Shown here: piece by piece, positions 37,515 to 48,491 of the stretch
Layout of the letters: every line of letters starts with the position of its first letter
How positions within the stretch are numbered: the stretch's first letter is position 1
Assembly: GCF_003096015.2 (NCBI RefSeq)
Contig: NZ_CP029185.2
Coordinates: 1,150,001 to 1,214,000 of the forward strand
DNA length: 64,000 nt
From: Limnobaculum parvum
Lineage (GTDB): Bacteria > Pseudomonadota > Gammaproteobacteria > Enterobacterales > Enterobacteriaceae
Reading direction: 5' to 3'
Made by a program: the position numbers and the translations under genes
Notes under the pieces: generated by a model
Told to the model about the DNA's origin: nothing
The model's input: only the letters and a program-made list of their open reading frames with translations
Database searches by the model: none

Positions 37515-38096
37515 TTACAATTGTTTTGCTCTGGCTTGTTCCATCATCGCTGGATAAAAGTGCAAGAATGTCTCTTCTAATAGGTGATAATGTTGTCGTA
37601 TATCCTCAATGCAGTAGCTTAATGCTTCCAGTCGTGGACGACGAATTGCCATATTATGTAAGGTATCAGCGATGAATGGTAACTCAGCGTAGCGCTCTAG
37701 CCAACGATCTCGCCAAATGTACTGATTGATGTATTGAAATTCAGAGGGCGTTTCTGACAAATAAGGAACAATGCTGTTTTTTGCCAGAGCAATAAAATTT
37801 GGCAGCGGCATAGCGTTATCAAATTGTTCCCAATGTCTGGCGAGGAAGTGATCCCATAGAACATCCAATGCAATAGGCGCTACCCGATAGTTAGGCTGGC
37901 TAAACAGGCGGCGCGCTTCTCTCACCGGTTGAAGATTATCGGTGAGTTTATCGATACGCCGGTGCAACATAATGCCGCTAACTACTTCAGGTGCATATTT
38001 CCCGTCAGGATTACCGCGTACAAAATCTGCCAGCAGATTTCCCAGTAGGGAACTGTTGGCCAGTGAGGCTAAATGGAGGTGAGCAAGAAAATTCAT
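37515..38096 (-). CDS. acpH: Acyl carrier protein phosphodiesterase
   Basis: AcpH hydrolyses the phosphopantetheine arm from holo-ACP to give apo-ACP. The 193-aa protein (E. coli 193) starts [21 protein letters not shown]. The HD-like metal-binding features are conserved: His in NFLAHLHLA, the Asp of [19 protein letters not shown] near residue 45 and [11 protein letters not shown] near residue 79. It is divergent from queA, as in E. coli. Confidence 0.95.
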   Translation of the reverse strand: MNFLAHLHLASLANSSLLGNLLADFVRGNPDGKYAPEVVSGIMLHRRIDKLTDNLQPVREARRLFSQPNYRVAPIALDVLWDHFLARHWEQFDNAMPLPNFIALAKNSIVPYLSETPSEFQYINQYIWRDRWLERYAELPFIADTLHNMAIRRPRLEALSYCIEDIRQHYHLLEETFLHFYPAMMEQARAKQL

Positions 38097-38273
38097 AGGG
38101 TAATTATAGTGTAATCTTACATCGCTGATATGCTTATTATCATTATTGATTGCCAGACGATACGAAGTAAGTCGATTATTGCTGGTTTTCTTATACTTTT
38201 ATTGCCTTATATGTTGCAGCCTTATCCGACTGGCTCTAGACTAGGCCGCTTGTTTTTTGAGATTTGAAAACCC

Positions 38274-39350
38274 ATGCGCGTTACTGATTTTTCATTTGAA
38301 CTTCCTGAATCCTTAATTGCCCGCTATCCTCAGGCGGAACGCAGCGCTTGCCGTATGCTTTCTCTTGATGGTGTTAGTGGCACGCTGATTGATGACACAT
38401 TTACGGATGTGCTGGACAAGCTGAATGCTGGCGATTTACTGGTATTTAATAATACCAGAGTGATCCCGGCGCGGCTGTTTGGCAAGAAAGCCAGTGGCGG
38501 AAAGATTGAAGTTCTGGTTGAGCGAGTGCTGGACGATCGAAGAGTTCTGGCACATGTTCGTGCGTCGAAAGCGCCGAAACCGGGAGCAGAACTGCTGTTA
38601 GGGGATGATGAATCTATTCCCGCCATTATGGCAGCACGTCACGATGCGTTGTTTGAACTTCATTTTACCGATGGTCGCGATGTTCTGACGATCCTTAACG
38701 CCGCCGGACATATGCCATTACCTCCCTATATTGACCGACCAGATGAAGAGGCCGATCGTGAGCTTTATCAAACGGTTTATAGCCAGCGTCCGGGAGCCGT
38801 TGCGGCACCAACAGCAGGCTTACACTTTGATCAGCCGCTCTTGGAAGCGTTGCGGGCCAAAGGGATCAATATGGAATTCGTTACGCTGCACGTAGGAGCC
38901 GGAACATTTCAGCCCGTGCGTGTCGATGATATCAAACAGCATGTAATGCATGCCGAGTATGCGGAAGTACCACAACAAGTGGTTGATGCTGTGTTGGCCT
39001 GTAAGGCTCGGGGTAATAAAGTGGTTGCCGTGGGAACGACCTCGGTCAGATCGCTGGAAAGCGCAGCTCAGGCGGCTAAACAAGATTTAATTGAGCCATT
39101 TTTTGGTGACACCCGCATTTTTATTTATCCCGGCTATCAGTTCCGGGTTATTGATACCCTGATTACTAATTTTCACCTGCCTGAATCAACGCTAATTATG
39201 TTGGTATCGGCTTTTGCCGGTTACAGCAATATTATGCGAGCGTATCAGCAGGCGGTCGAGAAGCAATACCGTTTCTTTAGCTATGGGGATGCCATGTTCA
39301 TCACCCGTAATCCAGAAGCGATTAATGAAATCCCTGATGGGAAATCGTAA
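38274..39350 (+). CDS. queA: S-adenosylmethionine:tRNA ribosyltransferase-isomerase
   Basis: QueA transfers and isomerises the ribose of SAM onto 7-aminomethyl-7-deazaguanine in tRNA, forming epoxyqueuosine. The 358 aa (E. coli 356) show [21 protein letters not shown] at the N-terminus, [18 protein letters not shown] near residue 58, [14 protein letters not shown] near 173, and [15 protein letters not shown] near 305. tgt, acting one step earlier in the pathway, follows 48 bp later, then yajC-secD-secF, the conserved enterobacterial order. Confidence 0.97.
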   Translation: MRVTDFSFELPESLIARYPQAERSACRMLSLDGVSGTLIDDTFTDVLDKLNAGDLLVFNNTRVIPARLFGKKASGGKIEVLVERVLDDRRVLAHVRASKAPKPGAELLLGDDESIPAIMAARHDALFELHFTDGRDVLTILNAAGHMPLPPYIDRPDEEADRELYQTVYSQRPGAVAAPTAGLHFDQPLLEALRAKGINMEFVTLHVGAGTFQPVRVDDIKQHVMHAEYAEVPQQVVDAVLACKARGNKVVAVGTTSVRSLESAAQAAKQDLIEPFFGDTRIFIYPGYQFRVIDTLITNFHLPESTLIMLVSAFAGYSNIMRAYQQAVEKQYRFFSYGDAMFITRNPEAINEIPDGKS

Positions 39351-40523
<1,173 letters not shown>

Positions 40524-40563
40524 TTCATAAATTCATCAACATAACAACAGAGGAATCTCATTA

Positions 40564-40896
40564 ATGAGTCTTTTTATTTCTGACGCAGTGGCTGCAGCCG
40601 GTGCACCAGCTCAAGGTAGCCCATATTCTTTAGTTATCATGCTGGTAGTTTTCGGTTTGATCTTCTACTTTATGATCCTGCGTCCACAGCAGAAGCGTGC
40701 TAAAGATCATAAGGACCTGATGAGTTCCATTACTAAAGGTGATGAAGTATTGACCACCGGTGGATTAGTGGGTCGCGTATCTAAAGTTTCGGATACTGGC
40801 TACCTCGTTATTGCTCTGAATGATACAACTGAAGTGACCATCAAACGTGACTTCGTTGCGGCTGTATTGCCTAAAGGCACAATGAAAGCGCTCTAA
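40564..40896 (+). CDS. yajC: Sec translocon accessory subunit YajC
   Basis: YajC is a small inner-membrane protein forming the SecDFYajC complex that associates with SecYEG. The 110-aa protein has one transmembrane helix (about residues 20-40, VIMLVVFGLIFYFMILRPQQ) followed by the conserved RPQQKRAKDHKDLMSSITKGDEVLTTGGLVGRV cytoplasmic domain, split by the helix end. An AGAGGAA ribosome binding site precedes the ATG. It lies between tgt and secD as in E. coli. Confidence 0.96.
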   Translation: MSLFISDAVAAAGAPAQGSPYSLVIMLVVFGLIFYFMILRPQQKRAKDHKDLMSSITKGDEVLTTGGLVGRVSKVSDTGYLVIALNDTTEVTIKRDFVAAVLPKGTMKAL

Positions 40897-40941
40897 TTCG
40901 AGCGCTATACTTTTTGATTTTCCCGAAGGGAAACTACTATT

Positions 40942-42792
40942 GTGTTAAACCGTTATCCTTTATGGAAGTATCTAATGCTGGTCTTCGCGATCGGTATTGG
41001 TTTGCTATATGCGCTTCCTAACATTTATGGTGAGGATCCGGCGATTCAGATTACTGGGGTGCGCGGTGGCACCGCCAGTACTGCTACGTTGGGTCAGGTA
41101 GAAGATGCACTGAAGCAACAGAATATTGTTATCAAATCCGCAGCGCTGGAAGAGAATGGCTCTTTGCTGGTTCGGTTTGATAATACGGATGTTCAGTTGC
41201 GGGCTCGGGAAATACTAGCAGAATCGCTCGGGAATCAGTTTGTTATTGCATTAAACCTTGCTCCAGCTACACCAACGTGGCTGCAAAAAATTGGCGCAGA
41301 GCCAATGAAACTAGGTCTCGACCTGCGCGGTGGCGTGCACTTCCTGATGGAAGTGGATATGGATACCGCGATGTCTAAGCTGCAAGAGCAAACGCAAGAT
41401 TCTATTGAAAGCGAACTCCATACCGAAGGTATTGCTTATTCTGAAGTGGTAAAAAGTAGCAACTTCGGCGTTGAGGCTCGTTTTCCTGATGCGGATTCGC
41501 GTACTAAAGCCATTGATTTTCTGACGCCTCGTCATCGCGATCTGATTATTACTCCAGACTCCAACAACAGTTTTACCACGCAGATGACCGCACAACGTTT
41601 GAGCGAAGCACGCGAATATGCGGTTCAGCAGAACGTTAATATTCTGCGTAACCGGGTAAACCAGTTAGGGGTTGCTGAACCTGTGGTTCAACGTCAGGGT
41701 GCCGATCGAATTGTGGTTGAATTACCCGGCATTCAGGATACTGCCCGCGCTAAAGAAATTTTGGGTGCGACAGCAACGCTTGAATTCCGTTTGGTAAATA
41801 CCAGCATTGATGCAGCTTCAGTATTACGCGGCCGCGACCGTAGTAAATCTGAAGTGAAGTACCGCCGTGATAACTCCCCAGTGGTGTTATACAAGAAGGT
41901 GGTTCTGACTGGCGATCACATTACCGATTCTACTTCCAGCAATGATGAATATGGTCGCCCACAGGTGAACATTTCTCTGGACAGTGCTGGTGGCAATATC
42001 ATGTCTAACTTTACGAAAGACAGCATTGGCAAAAATATGGCCACGGTGTTTGTAGAGTATAAAGACAGCGGTAAAAAAGATGATAACGGCAGGTCTATTC
42101 TTGAAAAACAAGAAGAAGTTATCAACGTTGCTACCATTCAGTCTCGCTTAGGTAACAGCTTCCGCATTACTGGTATTGATAACGGTACTGAAGCTCGTCA
42201 ACTTTCACTGTTGTTGCGTGCTGGTGCATTGATAGCGCCAATTCAGATTGTTGAAGAGCGTACTATTGGTCCGTCAATGGGGCAGCAGAATATCACTCAG
42301 GGTCTGGAAGCTTGTTTCTGGGGGCTGATGGTATCGGTGATCTTTATGTTGCTGGTGTACCGCGTATTTGGCCTGATGGCCAGTGCGGCATTGGTCGTCA
42401 ACGTTATTCTGATTGTCGGTACGATGTCGCTGTTGCCGGGGGCAACGCTAAGTATGCCGGGTATTGCCGGTATTGTACTGACGGTAGGCATGGCAGTTGA
42501 TGCTAACGTACTGATCAATGAGCGGATAAAAGAAGAGCTGAAAAATGGGCGTAGTGTCCAACAGGCGATTCATGAAGGGTATAAGGGGGCATTCAGCAGT
42601 ATTTTAGATGCTAACCTGACCACGCTGATTACCGCCGCTATTCTGTACGGTGTAGGTACCGGCTCGATTAAAGGCTTTGCCATTACGCTGTCTATCGGCG
42701 TATTGACTTCCATGTTCACTGCGATTGTAGGTACGCGCGCCATTGTTAACCTGGCGTACGGCGGCAAGCGCATTACCAAGCTGTCTATTTAA
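40942..42792 (+). CDS. secD: Protein translocase subunit SecD
   Basis: SecD uses the proton-motive force to pull exported polypeptides into the periplasm. The 616-aa protein (E. coli 615) begins with a transmembrane helix, followed by the large P1 periplasmic domain ([18 protein letters not shown] near residue 121) and five more helices toward the C-terminus, including [21 protein letters not shown] near 512 with the conserved D and R. The start is GTG at 40942 with GAAGGGA upstream. secF follows 10 bp later, so translation is likely coupled. Confidence 0.97.
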   Translation: MLNRYPLWKYLMLVFAIGIGLLYALPNIYGEDPAIQITGVRGGTASTATLGQVEDALKQQNIVIKSAALEENGSLLVRFDNTDVQLRAREILAESLGNQFVIALNLAPATPTWLQKIGAEPMKLGLDLRGGVHFLMEVDMDTAMSKLQEQTQDSIESELHTEGIAYSEVVKSSNFGVEARFPDADSRTKAIDFLTPRHRDLIITPDSNNSFTTQMTAQRLSEAREYAVQQNVNILRNRVNQLGVAEPVVQRQGADRIVVELPGIQDTARAKEILGATATLEFRLVNTSIDAASVLRGRDRSKSEVKYRRDNSPVVLYKKVVLTGDHITDSTSSNDEYGRPQVNISLDSAGGNIMSNFTKDSIGKNMATVFVEYKDSGKKDDNGRSILEKQEEVINVATIQSRLGNSFRITGIDNGTEARQLSLLLRAGALIAPIQIVEERTIGPSMGQQNITQGLEACFWGLMVSVIFMLLVYRVFGLMASAALVVNVILIVGTMSLLPGATLSMPGIAGIVLTVGMAVDANVLINERIKEELKNGRSVQQAIHEGYKGAFSSILDANLTTLITAAILYGVGTGSIKGFAITLSIGVLTSMFTAIVGTRAIVNLAYGGKRITKLSI

Positions 42793-42802
42793 GGAGTCTG
42801 TT

Positions 42803-43771
42803 GTGGCAGAGGAATATAAAGTAGAGCAGCTTAACCACGGTCGCAGAGTCTATGACTTCTTGCGTGTGGGTAATGCCGCTTTTGCTATTTCTATGATTCT
42901 TGTGGTTGCTTCGTTTGTCATCATAGGCATGAAAGGGTTTAACTGGGGTTTGGACTTCACCGGTGGTACCGTGATTGAAGTTAAATTGACCCACCCGGTA
43001 GATCTGGAAAAAGTGCGTGCTGACTTGAATGCACAAGGCTTTAAAGACCCTATTGTTCAAAACTTTGGTAGTAGCCGTGACGTTATGATCCGCATGGCGC
43101 CGATTGAAGGAATGAACAGTGAAGTTCTGAGCAGCAAGATTCTGGGTATCGTTCACAGCAATGCCGATGAAGGTGCAGAAGTTAAACGTATCGAATTCGT
43201 TGGGCCAAGCGTTGGTGCCGAGTTGGCACAGTCGGGTCTAATGGCGATTATCGTTTGTTTACTGTGTATCCTTGTCTATGTTGGATTTCGTTTTGAATGG
43301 CGTCTGGCTTCGGGTGCGGTATTTGCACTGGCGCATGATGTGGTGATTACATTAGGCATCATCTCGTTATTCCAGCGTGAAGTAGACCTGACAATCGTGG
43401 CAGCAATGCTGTCGATTATCGGTTACTCACTGAACGATACCATCGTAGTATTTGACCGGATACGTGAGAACTTCCGTAAGATTCGTCGCGGTACACCTTA
43501 TGAGATCATGAACGTTTCACTGACTCAGACGCTGAGCCGGACGCTGATGACATCAGGTACGACCTTACTGGCGGTTCTGTGTCTGCTGTTCTTCGGTGGT
43601 GAGATGTTGAAAGGCTTCTCTGAATCACTGGCCATTGGTATTTTGCTGGGTACCGTATCATCTATCTGGGTAGCGGCCTATATGGCGCTGAAGATGGGAG
43701 TGAAGCGTGAACACATGCTACCAACTAAAGTGGAAAAAGAGGGCGCCGATCAGCCTTCAATGCTTCCTTAA
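42803..43771 (+). CDS. secF: Protein translocase subunit SecF
   Basis: SecF partners SecD in proton-driven export. The 322-aa product (E. coli 323) shows [16 protein letters not shown] near residue 50, [15 protein letters not shown] near residue 132, [28 protein letters not shown], and [22 protein letters not shown] near 215-240. The C-terminal GADQPSMLP is typical. The GTG at 42803 follows an AAGGAG ribosome binding site by six bases; an upstream frame reaching into secD is a by-product. Confidence 0.97.
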   Translation: MAEEYKVEQLNHGRRVYDFLRVGNAAFAISMILVVASFVIIGMKGFNWGLDFTGGTVIEVKLTHPVDLEKVRADLNAQGFKDPIVQNFGSSRDVMIRMAPIEGMNSEVLSSKILGIVHSNADEGAEVKRIEFVGPSVGAELAQSGLMAIIVCLLCILVYVGFRFEWRLASGAVFALAHDVVITLGIISLFQREVDLTIVAAMLSIIGYSLNDTIVVFDRIRENFRKIRRGTPYEIMNVSLTQTLSRTLMTSGTTLLAVLCLLFFGGEMLKGFSESLAIGILLGTVSSIWVAAYMALKMGVKREHMLPTKVEKEGADQPSMLP

Positions 43772-43789
43772 TTGATACGATGACTGAAT

Positions 43790-43824
43790 AGAAAAACCCT
43801 CATAGCGATATGAGGGTTTTTTAT
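43790..43824. terminator. Bidirectional terminator between secF and bioD
   Basis: AAAAACCCTCAT and ATGAGGGTTTTTT pair perfectly around a 6-nt loop with A- and T-tracts on either side, so it can stop both the sec operon and the convergent bioBD transcript. Confidence 0.9.
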
Positions 43825-43842
43825 TGCTTTGGATTTTTGTTT

Positions 43843-44529
43843 TTATTTCGGCAACAGTAGGGAGCTGTCGATGTATTGCCCTAATGCAGAGTAGGATGAA
43901 AGATTCGGTATATAGGGGATTTCACCCAGTAGTGGAGCGGTAATCCGCCTTTTCAGGGTATTTATATAGTCATCGTAATAAAGATAATCTGGCTGTACGC
44001 TATTGGCTATCCAACCGCTAAATTGTACACCAGCACTCGTTAGCGCCTGTTGGGTTAGCAAAGCATGATTTATGCAGCCGAGTTTGATTCCTACCACCAT
44101 GACTACCGGCAAGCGCTCAGCGATCACCCAATCAGATAGAGAATATTGCTCATTGATAGGCGTGAACCATCCTCCGGCACCCTCAATAATCACCACTTCA
44201 CTTTTCTGCTTTAAGCGGGCTAATCCTGATGATAACACTAACGGCTGTATTGGCTTAGACGCCAGACGGCTGGCGATATGGGGTGATGTTGGATGAAAGA
44301 AAGTCACGGGATTGACTTGATGATAGTCTAATTTTTTTGATGAATAATGCTGCAAAATCAGGGCATCCTGATTGCGTAGTCCATCCTCCGTTTGCAGGCT
44401 GCCGGAAGCCACTGGTTTGTAACCAGCAACCTGATAGTGTCGCGCTGAAAATGACTGCAATAATGCGCTGCTGGCGACAGTTTTTCCTGCATCAGTATCG
44501 GTACCAATGATAAACCAGATGTGGCTCAT
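43843..44529 (-). CDS. bioD: Dethiobiotin synthetase
   Basis: BioD closes the ureido ring of 7,8-diaminopelargonic acid with CO2 and ATP, giving dethiobiotin. The 228-aa protein has the P-loop IGTDTDAGKTV at residues 8-18, the YKPVASGS segment near residue 37 and the EGAGGWFTPI motif near residue 115. The ATG at 44529 gives MSHIWFIIGTDTDAGKT. The frame extends upstream to 44586 but that would overlap the end of bioB. It lies 16 bp after bioB, where E. coli has bioF and bioC in between. Confidence 0.93.
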   Translation of the reverse strand: MSHIWFIIGTDTDAGKTVASSALLQSFSARHYQVAGYKPVASGSLQTEDGLRNQDALILQHYSSKKLDYHQVNPVTFFHPTSPHIASRLASKPIQPLVLSSGLARLKQKSEVVIIEGAGGWFTPINEQYSLSDWVIAERLPVVMVVGIKLGCINHALLTQQALTSAGVQFSGWIANSVQPDYLYYDDYINTLKRRITAPLLGEIPYIPNLSSYSALGQYIDSSLLLPK

Positions 44530-44545
44530 AACATTCTCTGTGGCA

Positions 44546-45583
44546 TCAAGGCGCTGCATTGTAATAATGCTCGGTGTCTGGTTCATGTATCCGTTTAGCG
44601 ATGTGTACCAACTGCTCGCTGTAGGTTTGCTCTATTTGCCGCTTTTCAGGATTGAGCCCCAGCTTGTGAAATAGTTTTAAGTCACTGTTCTGTTCCGGAT
44701 TGGGCGTGGTGAGTAATTTACAGCCATAGAAAATGGCGTTAGCTCCCGCCATAAAGCACATCGCTTGAGTTTGTTCATTCATCTGTTCCCGACCTGCTGA
44801 CAGGCGGACATAAGCGCGGGGCATCATAATGCGCGCAATGGCGATGGTGCGAATAAATTCGAAAGGGTCTATATCAGGAACATTATCCAGCGGCGTGCCT
44901 GCAACTTTAACCAGCATGTTAATGGGAACGCTCTCTGGCGGTTCTGGCATATTAGCTAACTGACGTAGCAAACCACCTCGGTCAGTGACCGATTCTCCCA
45001 GCCCAAGAATACCGCCAGAACAGACTTTGATACCCGCCTGACGCACATAATTCAGCGTGTCCAGACGTTCCTGATAGCGACGAGTGGTAATAATTTTGTC
45101 ATAGTATTCTGGTGAGGTGTCCAGATTGTGATTGTAATAGTCCAACCCGGCTTGCTTTAACCTTTCTGCCTGAAAGGGCGTGAGTGAGCCTAACGTCATG
45201 CAGCTTTCCATTCCCAGCGCTTTTACACCACGGATCATTTGTTCTAGATAGGGTAAGTCACGTGCATGGGGATTCTTCCATGCAGCCCCCATACAAAAAC
45301 GCTGAGAGCCAGCCGCTTTTGCCTGACGAGCGGATTCTAGCACCTGTTCTACCGTCATTAAGGCTTCTGAGGCGAGGCCTGTTTTATAACGAGCACTTTG
45401 AGGACAGTATTTACAGTCTTCAGGGCAGTTACCGGTTTTGATGGAGAGCAGGGTACTGACCTGAATTTGTTGGGGATCAAAGTGCTCACGATGTACCTGC
45501 TGTGCAGTGAAAAGCAACTCGAGTAACGGCGTATCAAAAAGGGCCTGAGTTTGCGCTGCGCTCCAGCGTTCAGTCTGATTCAT
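44546..45583 (-). CDS. bioB: Biotin synthase
   Basis: BioB is a radical-SAM enzyme inserting sulphur into dethiobiotin. From [10 protein letters not shown] the protein is 345 aa (E. coli 346) with the 4Fe-4S Cys triad [10 protein letters not shown] at Cys53, Cys57 and Cys60. The 2Fe-2S ligands lie in [12 protein letters not shown] and SCMTLG, and [13 protein letters not shown] is present. The upstream TTG at 45598 is a less likely start than ATG 45583. The gene is transcribed divergently from bioA across a BirA-type operator. Confidence 0.96.
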   Translation of the reverse strand: MNQTERWSAAQTQALFDTPLLELLFTAQQVHREHFDPQQIQVSTLLSIKTGNCPEDCKYCPQSARYKTGLASEALMTVEQVLESARQAKAAGSQRFCMGAAWKNPHARDLPYLEQMIRGVKALGMESCMTLGSLTPFQAERLKQAGLDYYNHNLDTSPEYYDKIITTRRYQERLDTLNYVRQAGIKVCSGGILGLGESVTDRGGLLRQLANMPEPPESVPINMLVKVAGTPLDNVPDIDPFEFIRTIAIARIMMPRAYVRLSAGREQMNEQTQAMCFMAGANAIFYGCKLLTTPNPEQNSDLKLFHKLGLNPEKRQIEQTYSEQLVHIAKRIHEPDTEHYYNAAP

Positions 45584-45625
45584 GTGTGGTCCGATCAATA
45601 ATCTGTTGGTTTTGAAAAACTTTAA

Positions 45626-45659
45626 TTGTAAACTAATTTTATGTCAATTTAGTTTACGG
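45626..45659. promoter_or_regulatory. BirA (biotin repressor) operator between bioB and bioA
   Basis: TTGTAAACT (45626-45634) and AGTTTACGG (45651-45659) flank a 16-bp spacer. This is the dyad of the bio operator (TTGTAAACC-N-GGTTTACAA) with small changes. It lies in the 86-bp divergent promoter region, so biotinoyl-AMP-bound BirA should repress both directions. Confidence 0.85.
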
Positions 45660-45669
45660 TTGTTTTTTT

Positions 45670-46956
45670 ATGTTGTCAGATATTCAATTTGACCAGCGTC
45701 ATATTTGGCACCCCTATACCTCGATGATTCAGCCATTGCCCTGTTATCCGGTAACTTCGGCTCAGGGGGCTTCACTTTTTTTACAGGATGGTTCTGAGTT
45801 AGTTGATGGTATGTCATCTTGGTGGGCTGCAATTCATGGCTATAACCATCCCAAATTAAATCAAGCGGCTAGCCAACAATTAGCCAAAATGTCACATGTC
45901 ATGTTTGGTGGTATTACTCATCAACCGGCTACTGAGCTGTGTCGACGGTTAATTGAGATAACTGAACCTGAGTTAGACACCGTTTTTCTGGCAGACTCCG
46001 GCTCGGTTGCCGTTGAAGTTGCGATGAAAATGGCGTTGCAATACTGGCAGGGCAAAGGAGAACTGCGACATCAGTTTCTGGCGTTGCGTCATGGTTATCA
46101 TGGCGATACTTTTGGGGCCATGTCGGTATGCGATCCGCAGAATTCGATGCATAGCCTGTATCAGGGCTTTTTACCGCAAAATCTGTTTGCCAATGGTGTC
46201 GATATTCCCTTTTCCGGCGAATGGCAGGAAGGGGCTATGGAACCTTTTTCCCGTTTAATGGAACAGCATCAACAAGAGATTGCTGCGGTTATTCTAGAAC
46301 CTGTTGTTCAGGGCGCTGGAGGGATGCGTTTTTATCATCCCGAATATCTTAAACGTATACGCCAGCTCTGCGATAAGTACCAGATTCTGCTGATTACCGA
46401 TGAAATCGCTACTGGCTTTGGTCGCACCGGTAAGCTGTTTGCCTGTCAGCATGCGGGTATTTCACCGGATATTCAGTGTGTCGGGAAGGCATTAACGGGT
46501 GGTTATATGACACTCTCCGCGGTCATGACTACCCGGAATGTTGCCAATGTGATTAGTCAGGGAGAGGCGGGGTGTTTTATGCATGGCCCTACGTTTATGG
46601 CTAATCCTCTCGCCTGTGCGGTTGCCTGCGCCAGTTTAGATTTACTGGCTGAAAATCGCTGGCAATCTCAGGTGGCGAAAATTTCCGATGCTTTGGAACA
46701 GGGATTACGTTCGCTGGAAGATTTCCCGGATGTTCATCAGGTGAGAGTACTGGGAGCGATTGGTGTTGTCGAAGTGATTAAACCAATCAATATGGCCAGC
46801 CTGCAAAAATTCTTTGTTACTCAAGGCGTATGGATTCGACCATTTGGCAGGCTGATATACCTGATGCCGCCCTATATCATCCAGCCAGAACCATTGGCGC
46901 GATTAATTAGGGCAATTCGTGACGTAGTCTCCCGGCCTGACATCCTGTTTGGTTAA
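45670..46956 (+). CDS. bioA: Adenosylmethionine-8-amino-7-oxononanoate aminotransferase
   Basis: BioA transfers the SAM amino group to KAPA, forming 7,8-diaminopelargonate; it is a PLP-dependent class III aminotransferase. The 428-aa protein has HIWHPYTSMIQP at residues 11-22, VDGMSSWWAAIHGYNHP near 48, and LRHGYHGDTFGAMSVCDPQ near 140. LLITDEIATGFGRTG near 240 and VGKALTGGYMTLSA with the PLP Lys near 274 are also clear. It is divergent from bioBD under the shared operator. Confidence 0.96.
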   Translation: MLSDIQFDQRHIWHPYTSMIQPLPCYPVTSAQGASLFLQDGSELVDGMSSWWAAIHGYNHPKLNQAASQQLAKMSHVMFGGITHQPATELCRRLIEITEPELDTVFLADSGSVAVEVAMKMALQYWQGKGELRHQFLALRHGYHGDTFGAMSVCDPQNSMHSLYQGFLPQNLFANGVDIPFSGEWQEGAMEPFSRLMEQHQQEIAAVILEPVVQGAGGMRFYHPEYLKRIRQLCDKYQILLITDEIATGFGRTGKLFACQHAGISPDIQCVGKALTGGYMTLSAVMTTRNVANVISQGEAGCFMHGPTFMANPLACAVACASLDLLAENRWQSQVAKISDALEQGLRSLEDFPDVHQVRVLGAIGVVEVIKPINMASLQKFFVTQGVWIRPFGRLIYLMPPYIIQPEPLARLIRAIRDVVSRPDILFG

Positions 46957-46990
46957 TTCTTCTCTTCATGCCTAATATTTCGGAGTTGTC

Positions 46991-47860
46991 ATGCCGTTTT
47001 TGATTATTACTACCGTTATTTGGTCGTTCTCATTCAGTTTGATTGGCGTTTATCTGGCGGGGCAGGTTGATCCCTGGTTCTCTATTTTGATGCGGGTAGG
47101 TTTAGCATCACTGCTGTTTGTACCGTTTATGCGCTTTAGTGGCGTCAGTATTAAAGCCTGTTTAGCCTTTATGGTGGCAGGGGCTTGCCAACTGGGCGTT
47201 ATGTATCTGTTTTACTATCAGTCATTCATCTATTTAACCGTGCCGGAAGTTTTGCTGTTTGGTATTACCATGCCCATTTATGTCACACTGATTTACGATT
47301 TGTTAAAGGGACAATCATTACGTCTGGGCTACCTGTTTAGTGTGCTATTGGCGGTGTTGGGGGCAGGTGTAATTAACTTTAGTCATCCGAGAGAAAATTT
47401 CTGGTTTGGCATGTTAATCATCCAAATCGCTAACTTTTTCTTTGCGCTAGGGCAAGTTGGCTATAAGCGTGCGATGGAGCTTTACCCAATGCCTCCACGG
47501 CAGAGTAGCGCATTGTTCTATCTGGGAGCGCTGTGTGTGGCCATCGTGGCATGGCTGCTGCTGGGCAACATCGAACAATTGCCCACCACTTTTGTACAGT
47601 GGGGAATATTAGTCTGGCTGGGGTTAGGTGCTTCTGGCGTAGGGTATTTCATGTGGAATTATGGTGCCGGAAAAGTAGATGCGGGAACGCTGGCAATTAT
47701 GAATAATGCCATGATACCCGTAGGGTTGATGGTTAATTTTCTTATTTGGCAAGAGCGGCCGGAATGGGGAAAAATGTTGGTGGGCAGTACCATTATGTTG
47801 CTGTCATTATGGATCCATAAACGCTGGGTAGTTATTGAGGATAAAATGGCTAAGGACTGA
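46991..47860 (+). CDS. EamA/DMT-superfamily transporter
   Basis: The 289-aa inner-membrane protein has about ten transmembrane helices arranged as two EamA repeats. Residues 1-130 begin MPFLIITTVIWSFSFSLIGVYL; the second repeat runs about residues 140-275 and includes LGLGASGVGYFMWNYGAGKVDAG, split by a turn. The substrate is unknown. It begins 34 bp after bioA on the same strand with a CGGAG ribosome binding site, so it is probably co-transcribed with bioA. Biotin or precursor transport is a possibility from context, since other EamA proteins (YigM) import biotin. Confidence 0.85.
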   Translation: MPFLIITTVIWSFSFSLIGVYLAGQVDPWFSILMRVGLASLLFVPFMRFSGVSIKACLAFMVAGACQLGVMYLFYYQSFIYLTVPEVLLFGITMPIYVTLIYDLLKGQSLRLGYLFSVLLAVLGAGVINFSHPRENFWFGMLIIQIANFFFALGQVGYKRAMELYPMPPRQSSALFYLGALCVAIVAWLLLGNIEQLPTTFVQWGILVWLGLGASGVGYFMWNYGAGKVDAGTLAIMNNAMIPVGLMVNFLIWQERPEWGKMLVGSTIMLLSLWIHKRWVVIEDKMAKD

Positions 47861-48034
47861 ATGCTTGGCTATCCACTTCTTTAAATTAAGATTACTGATA
47901 TATTCATCCGGTATTGATTATCATTAAATATCTGCTTTCTCAGCCTTAGCTATATCACTATTTAGCTGGGGCGTTTAAAATAGTAGATTAATATATGAGT
48001 ATGCTTTTCCCCGGAAATATTTTCAGGAGATGTT

Positions 48035-48484
48035 ATGCATTGCCCCTTTTGTGCCGCTGTTGATACCAAAGTCATTGATTCACGTCTGGTCGGTGATGGT
48101 TCTCAGGTACGCCGCCGCCGCCAATGTTTAGTTTGCCATGAGCGCTTTACGACGTTTGAAGTGGCAGAACTGGTAATGCCACGAGTGATTAAAAGTAATG
48201 AAATTCGCGAGCCCTTTGATGAAGAGAAATTACGTCGGGGCATGTTAAAAGCGTTGGAGAAACGGCCGGTTAATTCCGACGATATTGAAATGGCGATTAG
48301 TCATATTAAATCTCAATTACGTGCGACTGGTGAACGCGAAGTTCTAGCCTCCATGGTGGGTAACCTCGTAATGGATGCCTTAAAGAAATTAGATAAAGTT
48401 GCGTATATTCGCTTTGCTTCGGTTTACCGTAGCTTTGAAGATATTCGAGAGTTTGGTGAAGAGATCGCCAAACTACAGGACTAA
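48035..48484 (+). CDS. nrdR: Transcriptional repressor NrdR
   Basis: NrdR represses ribonucleotide reductase genes in response to bound dATP/ATP. The 149-aa protein (E. coli 149) has a zinc ribbon with Cys3, Cys6, Cys31 and Cys34 and the basic [17 protein letters not shown] stretch, followed by the ATP-cone domain (about residues 49-139). It leads the nrdR-ribD-ribH-nusB-thiL cluster as in E. coli. A CAGGAG ribosome binding site precedes the ATG. Confidence 0.97.
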   Translation: MHCPFCAAVDTKVIDSRLVGDGSQVRRRRQCLVCHERFTTFEVAELVMPRVIKSNEIREPFDEEKLRRGMLKALEKRPVNSDDIEMAISHIKSQLRATGEREVLASMVGNLVMDALKKLDKVAYIRFASVYRSFEDIREFGEEIAKLQD

Positions 48485-48491
48485 TTACCCT

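Noticed and set aside
42743..42802. Longer secF frame starting inside secD
   Set aside because: The GTG at 42803 has an AAGGAG site and matches the family N-terminus.
44530..44586. N-terminal extension of BioD into bioB
   Set aside because: It has no similarity to the BioD family; ATG 44529 gives the usual start just before the P-loop.
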